Of a stretch of 42,724 bases of DNA, positions 24,686 through 33,479 are shown piece after piece. Location of the stretch: assembly GCA_030746775.1 (NCBI GenBank), contig JASLLZ010000016.1, positions 1 to 42,724 on the forward strand, in the 5' to 3' direction. The stretch is from Rhodospirillales bacterium (GTDB lineage Bacteria > Pseudomonadota > Alphaproteobacteria > Rhodospirillales > JASLLZ01). A model generated the notes under the pieces. That model saw only the letters and a list, made by a program, of their open reading frames with translations. It made no database searches and was not told where the DNA came from. Each line of letters starts with the position of its first letter. Position 1 is the stretch's first letter. A program made the position numbers and the translations under genes.

Positions 24686-25470
24686 GAGGAGGATGTCCTC
24701 CGGGCCATGCCGATCATCGACGCTCCGTTGGGCAGGCGGCGGAAGAAAGTATAGTCGAGCGGCATCAGCCACCGGCCCAGCCTGGCCAGGCGCCCGGGCA
24801 GGATGCGCGAGCAGAGGAAAGAGAACAGGTGCGCCCGATGGCGAAAGCGGATGGCGTCGAACCCCATGTCGGCGAGGATGCGCCTTATCTCAGCGGTCTT
24901 CAGACGCCGCATGTGAGTGGGGTCCTCGAACCGCCAGCGGCGGTATCCTTCGCCGGTCGGCTCGATGTTCCCGGTCAGCGCCGCGTAGACATGCTCGATG
25001 GACAAAACGTTGGCCGACGGCGTCGTCCAGACGAAGACCCCGCCGGGGACAAGCAGGCGGCGGATATCCGCCAGATAGGCTTTCAGGTCGGCCACGTGCT
25101 CCATTACCTCAACGCTGACCACCGTGTCGAAAAAAGCATCGGGCCAGGGCGCCCGGTCTCCGGCGATTACAGCCGTTCTGTCGCCCGAGCCGGGAAAGCG
25201 ATGCTCAAGTTCGTCGATGGCGACCGCGCTGATGTCACAGGAATAAAGCTCGGAGCCAGCGAAGATATCGTTCCATAGCCCCACGTTGATTCCGGGTCCG
25301 CAGCCATAGTCCAAGACGCGCGACTGGGATCGCGGCTGAACCACGCGAACGATAAAGTGGCGCAGGGCATCGAGCCGCGCCCTATCGAGGGGCCCTAGTC
25401 CCTTGCGATAGCCTTCGCGGTAGAGGCCATCGTAGAGCGCGCGGTGGTCGTCGGCCTGAGACGTTGTCAT
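24682..25470 (-). CDS. class I SAM-dependent methyltransferase
   Basis: 262 residues. VLDYGCGPGINVGLW is motif I, SCDIS the acidic end of strand 2, and VVSVEVMEHVADL with LLVPGGVFVWTTPS the later motifs. RWRFEDPTHMRRL is typical of sugar or lipid methyltransferases in O-antigen clusters. Start ATG 25470 overlaps the GT4 stop (ATGA); another ATG four codons upstream (25482) lies inside GT4. It is followed directly by a second, unrelated methyltransferase, so two different positions are probably methylated. Confidence 0.87.
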   Translation of the reverse strand: MTTSQADDHRALYDGLYREGYRKGLGPLDRARLDALRHFIVRVVQPRSQSRVLDYGCGPGINVGLWNDIFAGSELYSCDISAVAIDELEHRFPGSGDRTAVIAGDRAPWPDAFFDTVVSVEVMEHVADLKAYLADIRRLLVPGGVFVWTTPSANVLSIEHVYAALTGNIEPTGEGYRRWRFEDPTHMRRLKTAEIRRILADMGFDAIRFRHRAHLFSFLCSRILPGRLARLGRWLMPLDYTFFRRLPNGASMIGMARRTSSS

Positions 25471-26612
25471 CGGCCGCTCCATTCCACCACCGTCTCGCGC
25501 AGGAGAGAGAGTTCGCGCTTGGCAATTCTGTCGAGCGAAAATTCGGCGCTGGCGCGGGACCGTGCCTTGCGCCCCAACTCGCGGGCCATCTCCGGGTTTG
25601 TCAAAATGTGCTCAATGGCAGCGCCGATCGCCTCGGGATGGATGTCACACAACCAACCGTCCTCGCCGTGGCGGATGAGATCATGAATGCCGGCAACGTC
25701 GCCGCCGATGACGGGGACACCGCAGGCCATCGCCTCGATGAGGGTCTTGGGGTGGCCCTCCCAGAGAGACGGCAGGATGAAGGCGCGGGCGCGCCTCATC
25801 AGTGCCGGCAGCTCGCTGTGGTCTACCCGCTCGATCCACTGGAGGCGGCCGTTCAGCCTGGCGCGGGCGTTCTCGACAAGATCGCATTTTGGGCCATCGC
25901 CAACCATCGTCACCCCAACGTCCAGCCGCGCCACTGCGGCTAGTAGAGCCTCGATGTTTTTTTGCGGTGCCAGGCGGCCGACGAACAGGACGTCAATGTC
26001 CTTTTGCACCTTCGAGTCGGGTCGAAACAGTTCCGTATCCACGTAATTGGGTATCACCGATGTCTTAGCGGCGGCGCCGGCGATGCGCGAACCGACGGTG
26101 GCGGCCATGGCGGGCGAGGTGACGACGATGCGCTGCGCCGCGCTGAAGACCTCTTCCTCTATTTTGAAGGCGGCGTGGGTGCTTGGCGCCTCATTTCCCT
26201 CGCTGTTAGCCTGGAAATCCGAGAGCAAGTAACCCGAGCGAACGACGAGCGGCTTGCGCCACAGACGTGCGGCTTGTAGAGCCACCATTGCGCCTTGCAC
26301 CTGATTGCTCTTTACCACGTCGCAGCGCAGCAGCCACCGAGCATGAAAGCACGGAAGCAGGCGCTCGTACAGGCGCGGTGCCAGGCGCCAGTGGTTGCAC
26401 AAGATACGCATCCCGGACAGATGCGATGCGTAGTTGCGCTCCTCGGGACCGCCATAGGTGACGAAGCCTACTTCCACGCCGTCTGCCTGTAAGCGCCGAT
26501 AGAGGGCCGCCTCGCGGTCCAAGAGGCCGTTCCGCTCCCAGGCCTCAAGCGACATGCCGCGCGTCATGAAAAAGCCAAGGCGGATCGGAGTTGGCGGAAA
26601 ATTGCTACTCAT
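25467..26612 (-). CDS. GT4 glycosyltransferase, first gene of the ten-gene operon
   Basis: 381 residues with a clear GT-B fold. RPDSKVQKDIDVLFVGRL introduces the C-terminal domain, VGRLAPQKNIEALL is the donor-side loop, and SLWEGHPKTLIEAMACGVPV gives the EX7E motif. VVKSNQVQGAMVAL and VVRSGYLLSDF are in the acceptor domain. The start is ATG 26612. No ribosome site is visible, and a candidate promoter at 26632-26661 would leave a very short leader. All nine genes downstream overlap or nearly abut, so this promoter would serve the whole carbamoyl operon. Donor sugar unknown. Confidence 0.88.
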   Translation of the reverse strand: MSSNFPPTPIRLGFFMTRGMSLEAWERNGLLDREAALYRRLQADGVEVGFVTYGGPEERNYASHLSGMRILCNHWRLAPRLYERLLPCFHARWLLRCDVVKSNQVQGAMVALQAARLWRKPLVVRSGYLLSDFQANSEGNEAPSTHAAFKIEEEVFSAAQRIVVTSPAMAATVGSRIAGAAAKTSVIPNYVDTELFRPDSKVQKDIDVLFVGRLAPQKNIEALLAAVARLDVGVTMVGDGPKCDLVENARARLNGRLQWIERVDHSELPALMRRARAFILPSLWEGHPKTLIEAMACGVPVIGGDVAGIHDLIRHGEDGWLCDIHPEAIGAAIEHILTNPEMARELGRKARSRASAEFSLDRIAKRELSLLRETVVEWSGR

Positions 26613-26631
26613 GGCCGTCGCCGGTCACAGA

Positions 26632-26662
26632 ATTTGACACAAGGTGTAACCTTGATTCCAAT
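26632..26662. promoter_or_regulatory. overlapping divergent promoters around a CAAGGT-GTA-ACCTTG palindrome
   Basis: Rightward: TTGACA (26634-26639, perfect -35), 17-base spacer, TCCAAT (26657-26662). Leftward: TTGGAA (26661-26656), 18-base spacer, TCAAAT (26637-26632). Both weak -10s match four of six positions. The palindrome CAAGGT (26640-26645), GTA, ACCTTG (26649-26654) sits in both spacers, where a repressor or a MerR-type activator could act on both directions. No regulator gene is in the window. Confidence 0.42.
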
Positions 26663-26723
26663 GCGAGGATACGTAGAACGAAGTTGTCCACCAACCGGGA
26701 ACTCAGGCAAGATCGGCATCCGA

Positions 26724-28049
26724 ATGCTTTTCAGTCGGCTAGTGAGTTTATTGCGCGCAACGATTATCTCGGCAGCGATTACGTTCGTCCTCGTGGAAAT
26801 TTCATTGCGGCTGAAACCCGACGTTGTCCCCGTATTTTTCCTCGTACAATTCAATGAGAACATCCGCGCCGAGATCGCCACCCGTCTCAATTATCCGACC
26901 CAGCGCACCAACAAATTCATTCTCCGCGACGACGGAGGTCCGCCTCTCTGGGTGACCATGCCCGGTCAGGTCGTGACGATGACCGTCGATGACCGCGACG
27001 CTGGGTCCGTGAAGCGGGTGTCGATGGATTGGAAGGGGTTTTGCAATCCTTTCGATCGCAACGACAGGGCCTATCGGGTCGACATTGTGACGGTCGGAGA
27101 TTCCTTTTCGTGGTGTATGGGGGTCGGGGCCGAGGAAACCTGGAGTAGCGGCATCGCCGAGATCACGAACCTCGGAACTTACAACCTCAGCCGGCCCGCC
27201 ATTGGCCTTCACGAAGACGTGCAGCTGCTGAAGATGTTCGGGGTGGAGATGGGACCGAGGGTGGTCATTATGAACTTCTACGAGGGCAACGATCTTCGTG
27301 ATGTTCTCAGGTTTCGCGCCTTCGCGGACGCCACGCTCCTCGTAAAAACGTCTCCGAGCCAAGCGGAGCGCCCGCCGCAAGCCGCCAACCTGTCTCAATT
27401 GGGACGGCTTTATTTTTGGATATTGAACGGTTGGATGGGTCGTTCGAGTTATGCCGTCAATACCCTCATGACCACGGTCAACCACCTCTACCAGCGCTTT
27501 AAGTCCGACGGCGCGGCGGAGGGCAAGAGACGCACGCAACTATCCGAAATTGATTTTCGTTACCGACTGGTCTTCGGTTCTGACGAGGTGGCGTTTAACC
27601 TGGACAACGCCGACCAAGATGAAGTCCGTTCCGCCCGGAAACTTATCGATGACGACTCGGTGCTCACGCTGCTTGATGCGCCCCTGGAGTCCTTTGCCGA
27701 TTTGGCACAGCGTCACGCGTTTCTTCCAGTGTTGGCCTATTCGCCGTCGGCTCATACGGCCTACGCCGAACAGGCACAGTTCGCCGACCCCGCCCTGGCC
27801 CCCCTCTTGGAGAGATTTAGCAACACGCAGCGAGCCTATCTACGCCGCAAGGCGGCGACGCTTGGCCTCGTCTTCATCGACCTGACGCCGACGCTGCGGC
27901 GGTCGGCGGCCGCGCTGGGGGCGCGGGATCTCCTTTATTTTCCGGTCAATCTTCACTATACCCAACGGGGCCACAGTGTGGTTGCTGAGGCGATTACGGA
28001 GGCCCTGCGTCGGGAAAGCGTAAGACGAGGTATCACCCTGTTCGACTAG
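26724..28049 (+). CDS. membrane-anchored SGNH hydrolase-like protein
   Basis: 441 residues. A signal-anchor at about 8-27 (LRATIISAAITFVLVEISL) leads to a periplasmic SGNH domain. Block I is VTVGDSFSWCMG, block III FYEGNDLRDV, and the C-terminal LHYTQRGHSVVAEAI supplies His in block V. These match the 4537-5946 protein in layout, though the TM part differs. I place the start at ATG 26724, since ATG 26661 would fall in the -10 of the candidate promoter and add 21 residues before the anchor. It could add or trim O-acyl groups. The downstream GT2 (90-base gap) may be co-transcribed. Confidence 0.78.
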   Translation: MLFSRLVSLLRATIISAAITFVLVEISLRLKPDVVPVFFLVQFNENIRAEIATRLNYPTQRTNKFILRDDGGPPLWVTMPGQVVTMTVDDRDAGSVKRVSMDWKGFCNPFDRNDRAYRVDIVTVGDSFSWCMGVGAEETWSSGIAEITNLGTYNLSRPAIGLHEDVQLLKMFGVEMGPRVVIMNFYEGNDLRDVLRFRAFADATLLVKTSPSQAERPPQAANLSQLGRLYFWILNGWMGRSSYAVNTLMTTVNHLYQRFKSDGAAEGKRRTQLSEIDFRYRLVFGSDEVAFNLDNADQDEVRSARKLIDDDSVLTLLDAPLESFADLAQRHAFLPVLAYSPSAHTAYAEQAQFADPALAPLLERFSNTQRAYLRRKAATLGLVFIDLTPTLRRSAAALGARDLLYFPVNLHYTQRGHSVVAEAITEALRRESVRRGITLFD

Positions 28050-28138
28050 GATGCACCTGATCGCGTTTTTTCCCGGGCCATCCGTGGATGGATCGAAAAG
28101 CGGTGAAATCCTAGCAATCATATTACGAGGAGCATGGC

Positions 28139-29122
28139 TTGAATTCAAAAACAGCCGGGCCTCAGGTAAGCATCGTCGTTCCAACCTTCAACGAAGCCGG
28201 AACCCTGGCGACCCTGGTCAAGAAGATCGACCACGCCCTTGTCGATGCGGTTAATGGTGGATACGAAATCATCTTCGTGGATGACGGCAGCACCGACGAA
28301 AGCTGGGCCGAGATGGCGGCCATTGCCCGCTCCAATCCTCGCGCCCGCGCTCTCCGCTTGCGCCGCAACTTCGGCAAGGCGGCCGCCCTTTCGGTGGGAA
28401 TTGACGCGGCCCGGGGCTCCGTCATCGTCACCATGGACGCCGACCTGCAGGACGACCCGATCGACATCCCGCGCTTTCTTGAGAAGATCGCCGACGGGTT
28501 TGACGTCGTGTCGGGCTGGAAGGAATCACGGAAAGATCCCCTGACGAAAACCATTCCGTCGCGCCTGTTCAATTTCATTACCGCCAAGGCTTCGGGCATC
28601 CGGCTCCACGATTTCAATTGCGGCTTCAAGGCCTATCGCGCCGAGGTCTTCGACCACTTCAGTCTCTATGGCGAGCTGCACCGCTACGTCCCCGTTCTAG
28701 CGCATGGGTTCGGCTTCAAGGTCGGCGAGATGACCGTCATCCACCATTCGCGAACTCACGGCCGCTCCAAGTACGGCCTCGAGCGATTCCTGCGCGGTGC
28801 GGTGGACCTCTTGACCATCGTCGCGATCACCCAGTACTCAAGCCGCCCCGGGCATCTCTTCGGAGGCATCGGGGCGGTCCTCGGAACCGTCGGCTTCCTC
28901 ATCCTCAGCTACCTTTCCATCCTGTGGTTCGTAGGCGGCGGCCCCATCGGGACCCGCCCGCTCCTGACCTTTGGAGTCTTGCTGATGATCGTCTCCCTGC
29001 AGTTTCTGTTTTTCGGCATGTTGGCAGAAATGATCTTGTTCAGAAGCCGCCGATTGCCTCCCCACAGGCTGACCAAGGAATCGATCTGGCTCGATCAAGC
29101 GGACGATGAAGAGCCGAGCTGA
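28139..29122 (+). CDS. GtrB/ArnC-like GT2 polyprenyl-phosphate sugar transferase
   Basis: 327 residues. SIVVPTFNEAGTLATL, FVDDGSTDESW, LRRNFGKAAALSVGIDAARG and the DXD site TMDADLQDDP are diagnostic of the GtrB/ArnC/DPM group. LFNFITAKASGIRLHDFNCG follows, and two TM helices (about 233-258 and 268-295) end the protein. It should make an undecaprenyl-phosphate hexose on the cytosolic face. The start is TTG 28139 with GAGGAG 6 bases before it; the ATG at 28134 reads Met-Ala-stop. Its last 28 bases overlap the end of the convergent gene at 29095. It is the intact relative of the truncated gene at 4067. Confidence 0.87.
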   Translation: MNSKTAGPQVSIVVPTFNEAGTLATLVKKIDHALVDAVNGGYEIIFVDDGSTDESWAEMAAIARSNPRARALRLRRNFGKAAALSVGIDAARGSVIVTMDADLQDDPIDIPRFLEKIADGFDVVSGWKESRKDPLTKTIPSRLFNFITAKASGIRLHDFNCGFKAYRAEVFDHFSLYGELHRYVPVLAHGFGFKVGEMTVIHHSRTHGRSKYGLERFLRGAVDLLTIVAITQYSSRPGHLFGGIGAVLGTVGFLILSYLSILWFVGGGPIGTRPLLTFGVLLMIVSLQFLFFGMLAEMILFRSRRLPPHRLTKESIWLDQADDEEPS

Positions 29123-30741
29123 AGGGTGCGCGTCGAGCAAGCGGCGGGCAAATTCCGGCTCATCCTATTAAAAGCCTCCGCCTCGCCGGCTTGGTGAAAG
29201 CGGGCACTGGGCACTAGGCGGGGAGAGGCGGCAGGCGCGAAGGCGACTCGGTCGTCCGGTCGCAGGCCCGTCAATTCGTCCTCGATGGTCAAGGTGCCGG
29301 CAGCGAAGTCCAGGTGCAGACGGCGCAACAAGGTGACCGACGGAAGCCATTCGGCAGTCGTGACGAGGCGCCGCTTGAAGTACGCGTTGAGAGCAGGGCC
29401 GAACATCCCGAACAGCCGCAAGACAATGGTTTTGAGGCGGCTGGCGATAAGTGTCCGGTGGCGGCCAAACGGCGCGCTTATGCGGACGCGGACATCCGCT
29501 TCGGTCGCCTCGACGACGATATCGGGATCGTCGCCGACGATGCAGCTGGCGAAGGTCTTGCTCGCTCGGGTCACGCGATAACCACAATCGATTTCGGTAT
29601 TGCCGCCCCATTCCGCCTGCAAGGATCCGCCCTTGCCAAGGCCGATGAACAGGGCGGCATCCGGGCCGTGACAGGCGAGAAGACCGCGATTGCGGTGATC
29701 GGCCACGCGCCAGGTCGTGGGCTCTTCGATATCGGCCACTGGCGGCACGCCCTCGCCGGCCAGGGACACCGCGGCGCGCGCCAGGGACGCCAGGCAATAG
29801 TGCATCAAGTAGCGGTCATCGAGCTTCTCGAAAGCCGCTCCAACATCGAGGCGGGCGAATTTCGATGCCAGGTTCAGGTCATGACGGGCAGCGGCCAGCG
29901 CTCCGAAGGGCAGGAAATAAGCCGTGCTGCGCGAGGCGAACTCGCCGCCCAGCTGTCCCCCGGGAGAGATGAAATCGGAGACGAAGTGAGCCAGATCGGT
30001 CAACGGCTCCGCTACCGCGTGGCTCCCGTCATCGGCCATAAAGGCCAGGTAGTTCAGGGATACCGACGCGTAGCCTAAATCGCCGCCGCCGTACTCCAAG
30101 AATCGTCCGCTCCCGTCGGCGCCCGGCAGCAGAGTTTTGACCGTGGCCGAAACGTCACCCGCCCGCCAATCGCGAAGCTTGGCGTAGAGGGCGAGAAAGG
30201 CCGCCGCCGCCACGTCCTGGTTGGCCGCCGCCGAGGGCGGTCGGAACAAGAGCCGTTCCGCCGTCTTCAGCAGGCCGGGGTGCTCTATGACCGGCGCCTG
30301 TCTAAGCAACTGCGCGGACTTCAAGGTGGCATAGGCGGCAAACACGGTGCCCGGGAACGAGCGCTCACCGGGAAAGTACTCGTCCAGGAACCCGCTCGCG
30401 GCCAACAGCCCGGCGGTACGCAGGTTGGCGGCTTGGGCAAGGGCCTCCCAGTAGTCCGAATGATTGGCGTCCAGGTTGCGGCATCCCGCCAGATGGCCTT
30501 GCCGGGCTAGGTCCCGCAGCAAGGCCAGGGTAAGGCCGGACTGCTGAACGACGCCTGACTCGAAATCATGCAGGCGGTACATCCAGAACGAACGGTCCCC
30601 CGATCCAAAGGTTGGTGAATGGGGATCGCGGTCGATCTGTCCGATGAAGCGGGGATAGAGACGGTCGAGCAAATCGATGAGGCAATCAAGCTCGAAGAGC
30701 TCCGACGACGAGGGGGACGCGCGCTCAGTCGAAGGTTTCAT
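29095..30741 (-). CDS. unassigned protein, heparinase II/III-like architecture suspected
   Basis: 548 residues. I do not recognise a named family. The first 370 residues are helical with repeated Ala/Leu-rich helices and Gly-rich turns, as in an alpha/alpha toroid, with the segment FLEYGGGDLGYASVSLNYLA and GQLGGEFASRSTAYFLPFGA. The rest is beta-rich (for example DIVVEATEADVRVRISAPFG). That order is seen in heparinase II/III-like lyases, so a role in trimming or binding the glycan is possible, but no catalytic Tyr/His set is assigned. There is no signal peptide, which argues against a periplasmic lyase. ATG 30741 overlaps the nitroreductase stop by 17 bases, so the two are coupled. Confidence 0.72.
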   Translation of the reverse strand: MKPSTERASPSSSELFELDCLIDLLDRLYPRFIGQIDRDPHSPTFGSGDRSFWMYRLHDFESGVVQQSGLTLALLRDLARQGHLAGCRNLDANHSDYWEALAQAANLRTAGLLAASGFLDEYFPGERSFPGTVFAAYATLKSAQLLRQAPVIEHPGLLKTAERLLFRPPSAAANQDVAAAAFLALYAKLRDWRAGDVSATVKTLLPGADGSGRFLEYGGGDLGYASVSLNYLAFMADDGSHAVAEPLTDLAHFVSDFISPGGQLGGEFASRSTAYFLPFGALAAARHDLNLASKFARLDVGAAFEKLDDRYLMHYCLASLARAAVSLAGEGVPPVADIEEPTTWRVADHRNRGLLACHGPDAALFIGLGKGGSLQAEWGGNTEIDCGYRVTRASKTFASCIVGDDPDIVVEATEADVRVRISAPFGRHRTLIASRLKTIVLRLFGMFGPALNAYFKRRLVTTAEWLPSVTLLRRLHLDFAAGTLTIEDELTGLRPDDRVAFAPAASPRLVPSARFHQAGEAEAFNRMSRNLPAACSTRTLQLGSSSSA

Positions 30742-31528
30742 AATAGAACTTCTTCTCGAACGGTGTCGTGTAGGGCCGCAGTCGGCGGCGCAGGAATGGG
30801 GGAATCTTGTAGTAGAGATAACGCCCAATGGTGCGCCAAAGAACGCGGCGCGTGCCGGAGAAGACCAGCCCCTCGGCGCGGAATCGGCTCTCCATGATGA
30901 CTCGGCCAGGCTCGTGCTTGCGCGGATGGGTCTTCACCTTGTTCCGATAGTAGCCATAGCTCACCAGGGCCACCGGCTCGTATGCCCGGTGGATGTCGAA
31001 CAGGCGCCGCAGCTCCGATTTGTTTGGCAGGTGGCAGATCCAGCAGCTGCCGATGCCGATCGAATGGGCCAAAAGTTGAAAGAGCGTGACGAAGGCGGCG
31101 CCGCTTTGCACACCGTCCGCCCAGGCCCGGTTGTCGCTGTCGCGGTTGTAGCAGACCAAGACGCATTGGCGGACGCCTTGCAAGAACGCCGCTGAACCCC
31201 GTTCGTAGAGGTCTTCGATGACGTCGGCGTCGTCGATCTGAATGATCTTCCACTGTTGCTCGTTGCAGGCCGTCGGCGCATGCATGGCATTTCCGACAAG
31301 CCACTCCAGGGTCGCCCGGTCCACCGGTCGATCGGCATAGGCGCGCGACGTGCGGCGCGTGTGGACGGCGTCGAGAAGGGACATGCGGGGGTTGGGCGAC
31401 TCGGCGAGGTTTCCAGGCGAGAGGAAGCGACCATCGAACGGTACCGACGGTTGGTTTTTGAGATCGAAGGCAGGCAAGGCGGGCGCCTCGCCCCGATTGT
31501 CGTCAGAGCGGTTTTCGGAATCGGTCAT
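30725..31528 (-). CDS. nitroreductase family flavoprotein
   Basis: 267 residues. HTRRTSRAYADRPVD (Arg58/Arg59-Arg62) is the FMN-phosphate-binding start of the fold and APTACNEQQWKIIQI (near 84-98) is the second FMN motif. IGSCWICHLPNKSELRRLF lies at the C-terminal half, with two Cys that could make it unlike classic NfsB enzymes. A C-terminal tail of about 50 basic residues (SGTRRVLWRTIGRYLYYKI) is extra to the family and amphipathic. ATG 31528 follows AGG by 7 bases. Nitroreductase-type proteins in glycan loci have no settled function; coupling to the gene below suggests the pair works together. Confidence 0.83.
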   Translation of the reverse strand: MTDSENRSDDNRGEAPALPAFDLKNQPSVPFDGRFLSPGNLAESPNPRMSLLDAVHTRRTSRAYADRPVDRATLEWLVGNAMHAPTACNEQQWKIIQIDDADVIEDLYERGSAAFLQGVRQCVLVCYNRDSDNRAWADGVQSGAAFVTLFQLLAHSIGIGSCWICHLPNKSELRRLFDIHRAYEPVALVSYGYYRNKVKTHPRKHEPGRVIMESRFRAEGLVFSGTRRVLWRTIGRYLYYKIPPFLRRRLRPYTTPFEKKFYYETFD

Positions 31529-31643
31529 GAGTGTACCTGCGCCAAAACACTCCCACAGGTCCGGCTGGCGCCGGACACCGGCTTCATTCCTGTCGTAGAA
31601 ACCGTCCGGAGGGTTAGAAAGAAGGTTGCCCGATACGACACAA

Positions 31644-33479
31644 TCAGTTGCCCCCGCCGCTATGCCTCGCGGCTTGGAAGTTCGAGGTGGCGAAATAGTC
31701 GTCCAGCCGGGTGTAGGTCCGATCGAACGCGGCGCCCAGGGCTTCGCCTTCGTGGATGCCAGCGGCTAGTCCGTCGATGCGCGCTACGGGCAAGAAGACA
31801 GTGCCACGGGCCTCGCCGGTGACGCGGATGGTATATGCCGTCTTGGGTGCCGCGTCGCCTTGTGGCGCGGCGGCGACACAGAACGACGTTTCACAAGTTG
31901 GCAACTGGTCCAACATCATGGCGCGGTCGGTACTCGGCAGGTCCCGGTCCAGGATCTCGGTCTTGATGGTCGGCCTGACACCCGTCTCCCGGGCGTAATA
32001 CGTGCCACCGTCCATGAGTGCCCCGTACTGGCGGATCGGCGAGTGATAGATGCGGAAGGCATGAGCGCGGCGGTCAACGTCCATCGGTCTGTCCGGTGAT
32101 TCGAAGATGAAGACGTCGAAGGCTGTAGCATCGCCCGATCGAAGGGCCGAGAGCATGTACTGGCGGACCAGGTACCCGGCCGCCTTGACGCCGAAGATAG
32201 GCCGGTCCGCTCCCCAAGTCCAAGTCCCGGAGACCGTGGCGTGAAAGGGCAGCGGGCGGTGCCAAACATAGGCGGCCGTCGAGACGCCGGTCAACGCGAT
32301 TCCAACGATGAACCCGATGGTCGTTACCCCCATGAAACGTGGCCGAAGCTGGACCAGCGTAGCGAGAGAGAAGACGATGAACAACAATGTGGGAACGATC
32401 AAGTAGACCTGATGGGCGTTGACCTTCCCCCAATCGATGATGGTGATCACATACATAACAAAGCCATAGCCGAAGGTCGCCAGGATGGCGAAGGTGAAGA
32501 CGAAACCGTTCGGCCGTATTCGGTTGACGACGAGAATTACCATGGCCGCCACAAAAAGGGCGACCCCCCCCATGCCGAGGAGAACGAGAACGGCTTGGGA
32601 GAAGTCGTCGAAGCTTGGGTGCCAGCCGGCGAACGAGTTTCTTTTGTGCAATGCCGCCAGCATCGGAATTGGCACCTGTTCGCCGAGAATGGCAAACCGG
32701 GTGTAGGCCCAGATCTGCACCGTGGTGCCGAGGAACAGAGGTGCCAAGATGATCCAATATCCGAGTGGCCCGGCCGCGTTGATCACGGTTGAAAGCGTCA
32801 CCTTCGGCGCGCCCGATGCCCAGTTCACGTCGCGCAGGACAAAGGCGACCAGGACGGCCAACAAGAACAGGTAGAAGATCGGGTCTCCGAAGGTCAGGAA
32901 CAGCATGGCCAGGGCCACCGGCCACCGCCGATGGGGTGTCCGCGCCAGCCCCTGCAGGGCCCAAAGCGCGAACACGTGCTGAAACGGGATGACCACCCAG
33001 ATGAGGGTCGAGATGCCACGCGCCTGCCCCAGGAAAAGAGGCGCGATGCAAAGGAGTACGGTCCCCTGGGCGGCCAACCGAAGATCGATACCGGCGCGGC
33101 GCAGCAAGCTGAAGAAGAAGGCCACGGTGAGCACCGCGAAGAGCGCCGTCGGCAACTGGACGGCGGCGTAGCCGAAGGGAACCCCCAACGTGTCGAGGGC
33201 GCGGTACACCATGCCGCAGACGGCGTAGGGCAGGGCGCCGTGGTGGGAAAAGGCGGTGTAATAAAGCAAGTTGGCGACCCGGTCGAAGAGGGCGCCGGCC
33301 CACGACGATGCGGAACCGAGGGGGGAAAAAGCGTCCGCATAGATGATGCAGCGCCAAGGGTGGTCGATGTCCTCGTCGCGGAAGAACTCGCCGCCCTGAG
33401 CCGCCGTCGTTAGGACCAGGGCCAGACCCACCAGGGCCAGGAGGGTGGCGGGCTCGATCCAGCGGCACTCTTGCTTCAT
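31644..33479 (-). CDS. polytopic membrane protein, GT39/GT-C-like
   Basis: 611 residues. About 11 hydrophobic segments fill the first 450 residues; the remaining 160 form a soluble, likely periplasmic domain. After the first TM helix the loop has FFRDEDIDHPWR (acidic residues at 35-39), where GT-C transferases keep their catalytic Asp/Glu. These enzymes move a sugar from polyprenyl phosphate onto a periplasmic acceptor. ATG 33479 overlaps the upstream stop (ATGA); the longer reading of the frame begins inside that gene. Specific acceptor unknown. Confidence 0.78.
   Translation of the reverse strand: MKQECRWIEPATLLALVGLALVLTTAAQGGEFFRDEDIDHPWRCIIYADAFSPLGSASSWAGALFDRVANLLYYTAFSHHGALPYAVCGMVYRALDTLGVPFGYAAVQLPTALFAVLTVAFFFSLLRRAGIDLRLAAQGTVLLCIAPLFLGQARGISTLIWVVIPFQHVFALWALQGLARTPHRRWPVALAMLFLTFGDPIFYLFLLAVLVAFVLRDVNWASGAPKVTLSTVINAAGPLGYWIILAPLFLGTTVQIWAYTRFAILGEQVPIPMLAALHKRNSFAGWHPSFDDFSQAVLVLLGMGGVALFVAAMVILVVNRIRPNGFVFTFAILATFGYGFVMYVITIIDWGKVNAHQVYLIVPTLLFIVFSLATLVQLRPRFMGVTTIGFIVGIALTGVSTAAYVWHRPLPFHATVSGTWTWGADRPIFGVKAAGYLVRQYMLSALRSGDATAFDVFIFESPDRPMDVDRRAHAFRIYHSPIRQYGALMDGGTYYARETGVRPTIKTEILDRDLPSTDRAMMLDQLPTCETSFCVAAAPQGDAAPKTAYTIRVTGEARGTVFLPVARIDGLAAGIHEGEALGAAFDRTYTRLDDYFATSNFQAARHSGGGN

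Noticed and set aside
28078-28091. CCATCC-GT-GGATGG palindrome after the SGNH gene
   Set aside because: Loop is too tight and there is no U-run.
31559-31576. GTCCGGC-TGGC-GCCGGAC hairpin before the nitroreductase
   Set aside because: A 7-bp stem with the nearest T-run 12 bases away; may be chance in GC-rich DNA.
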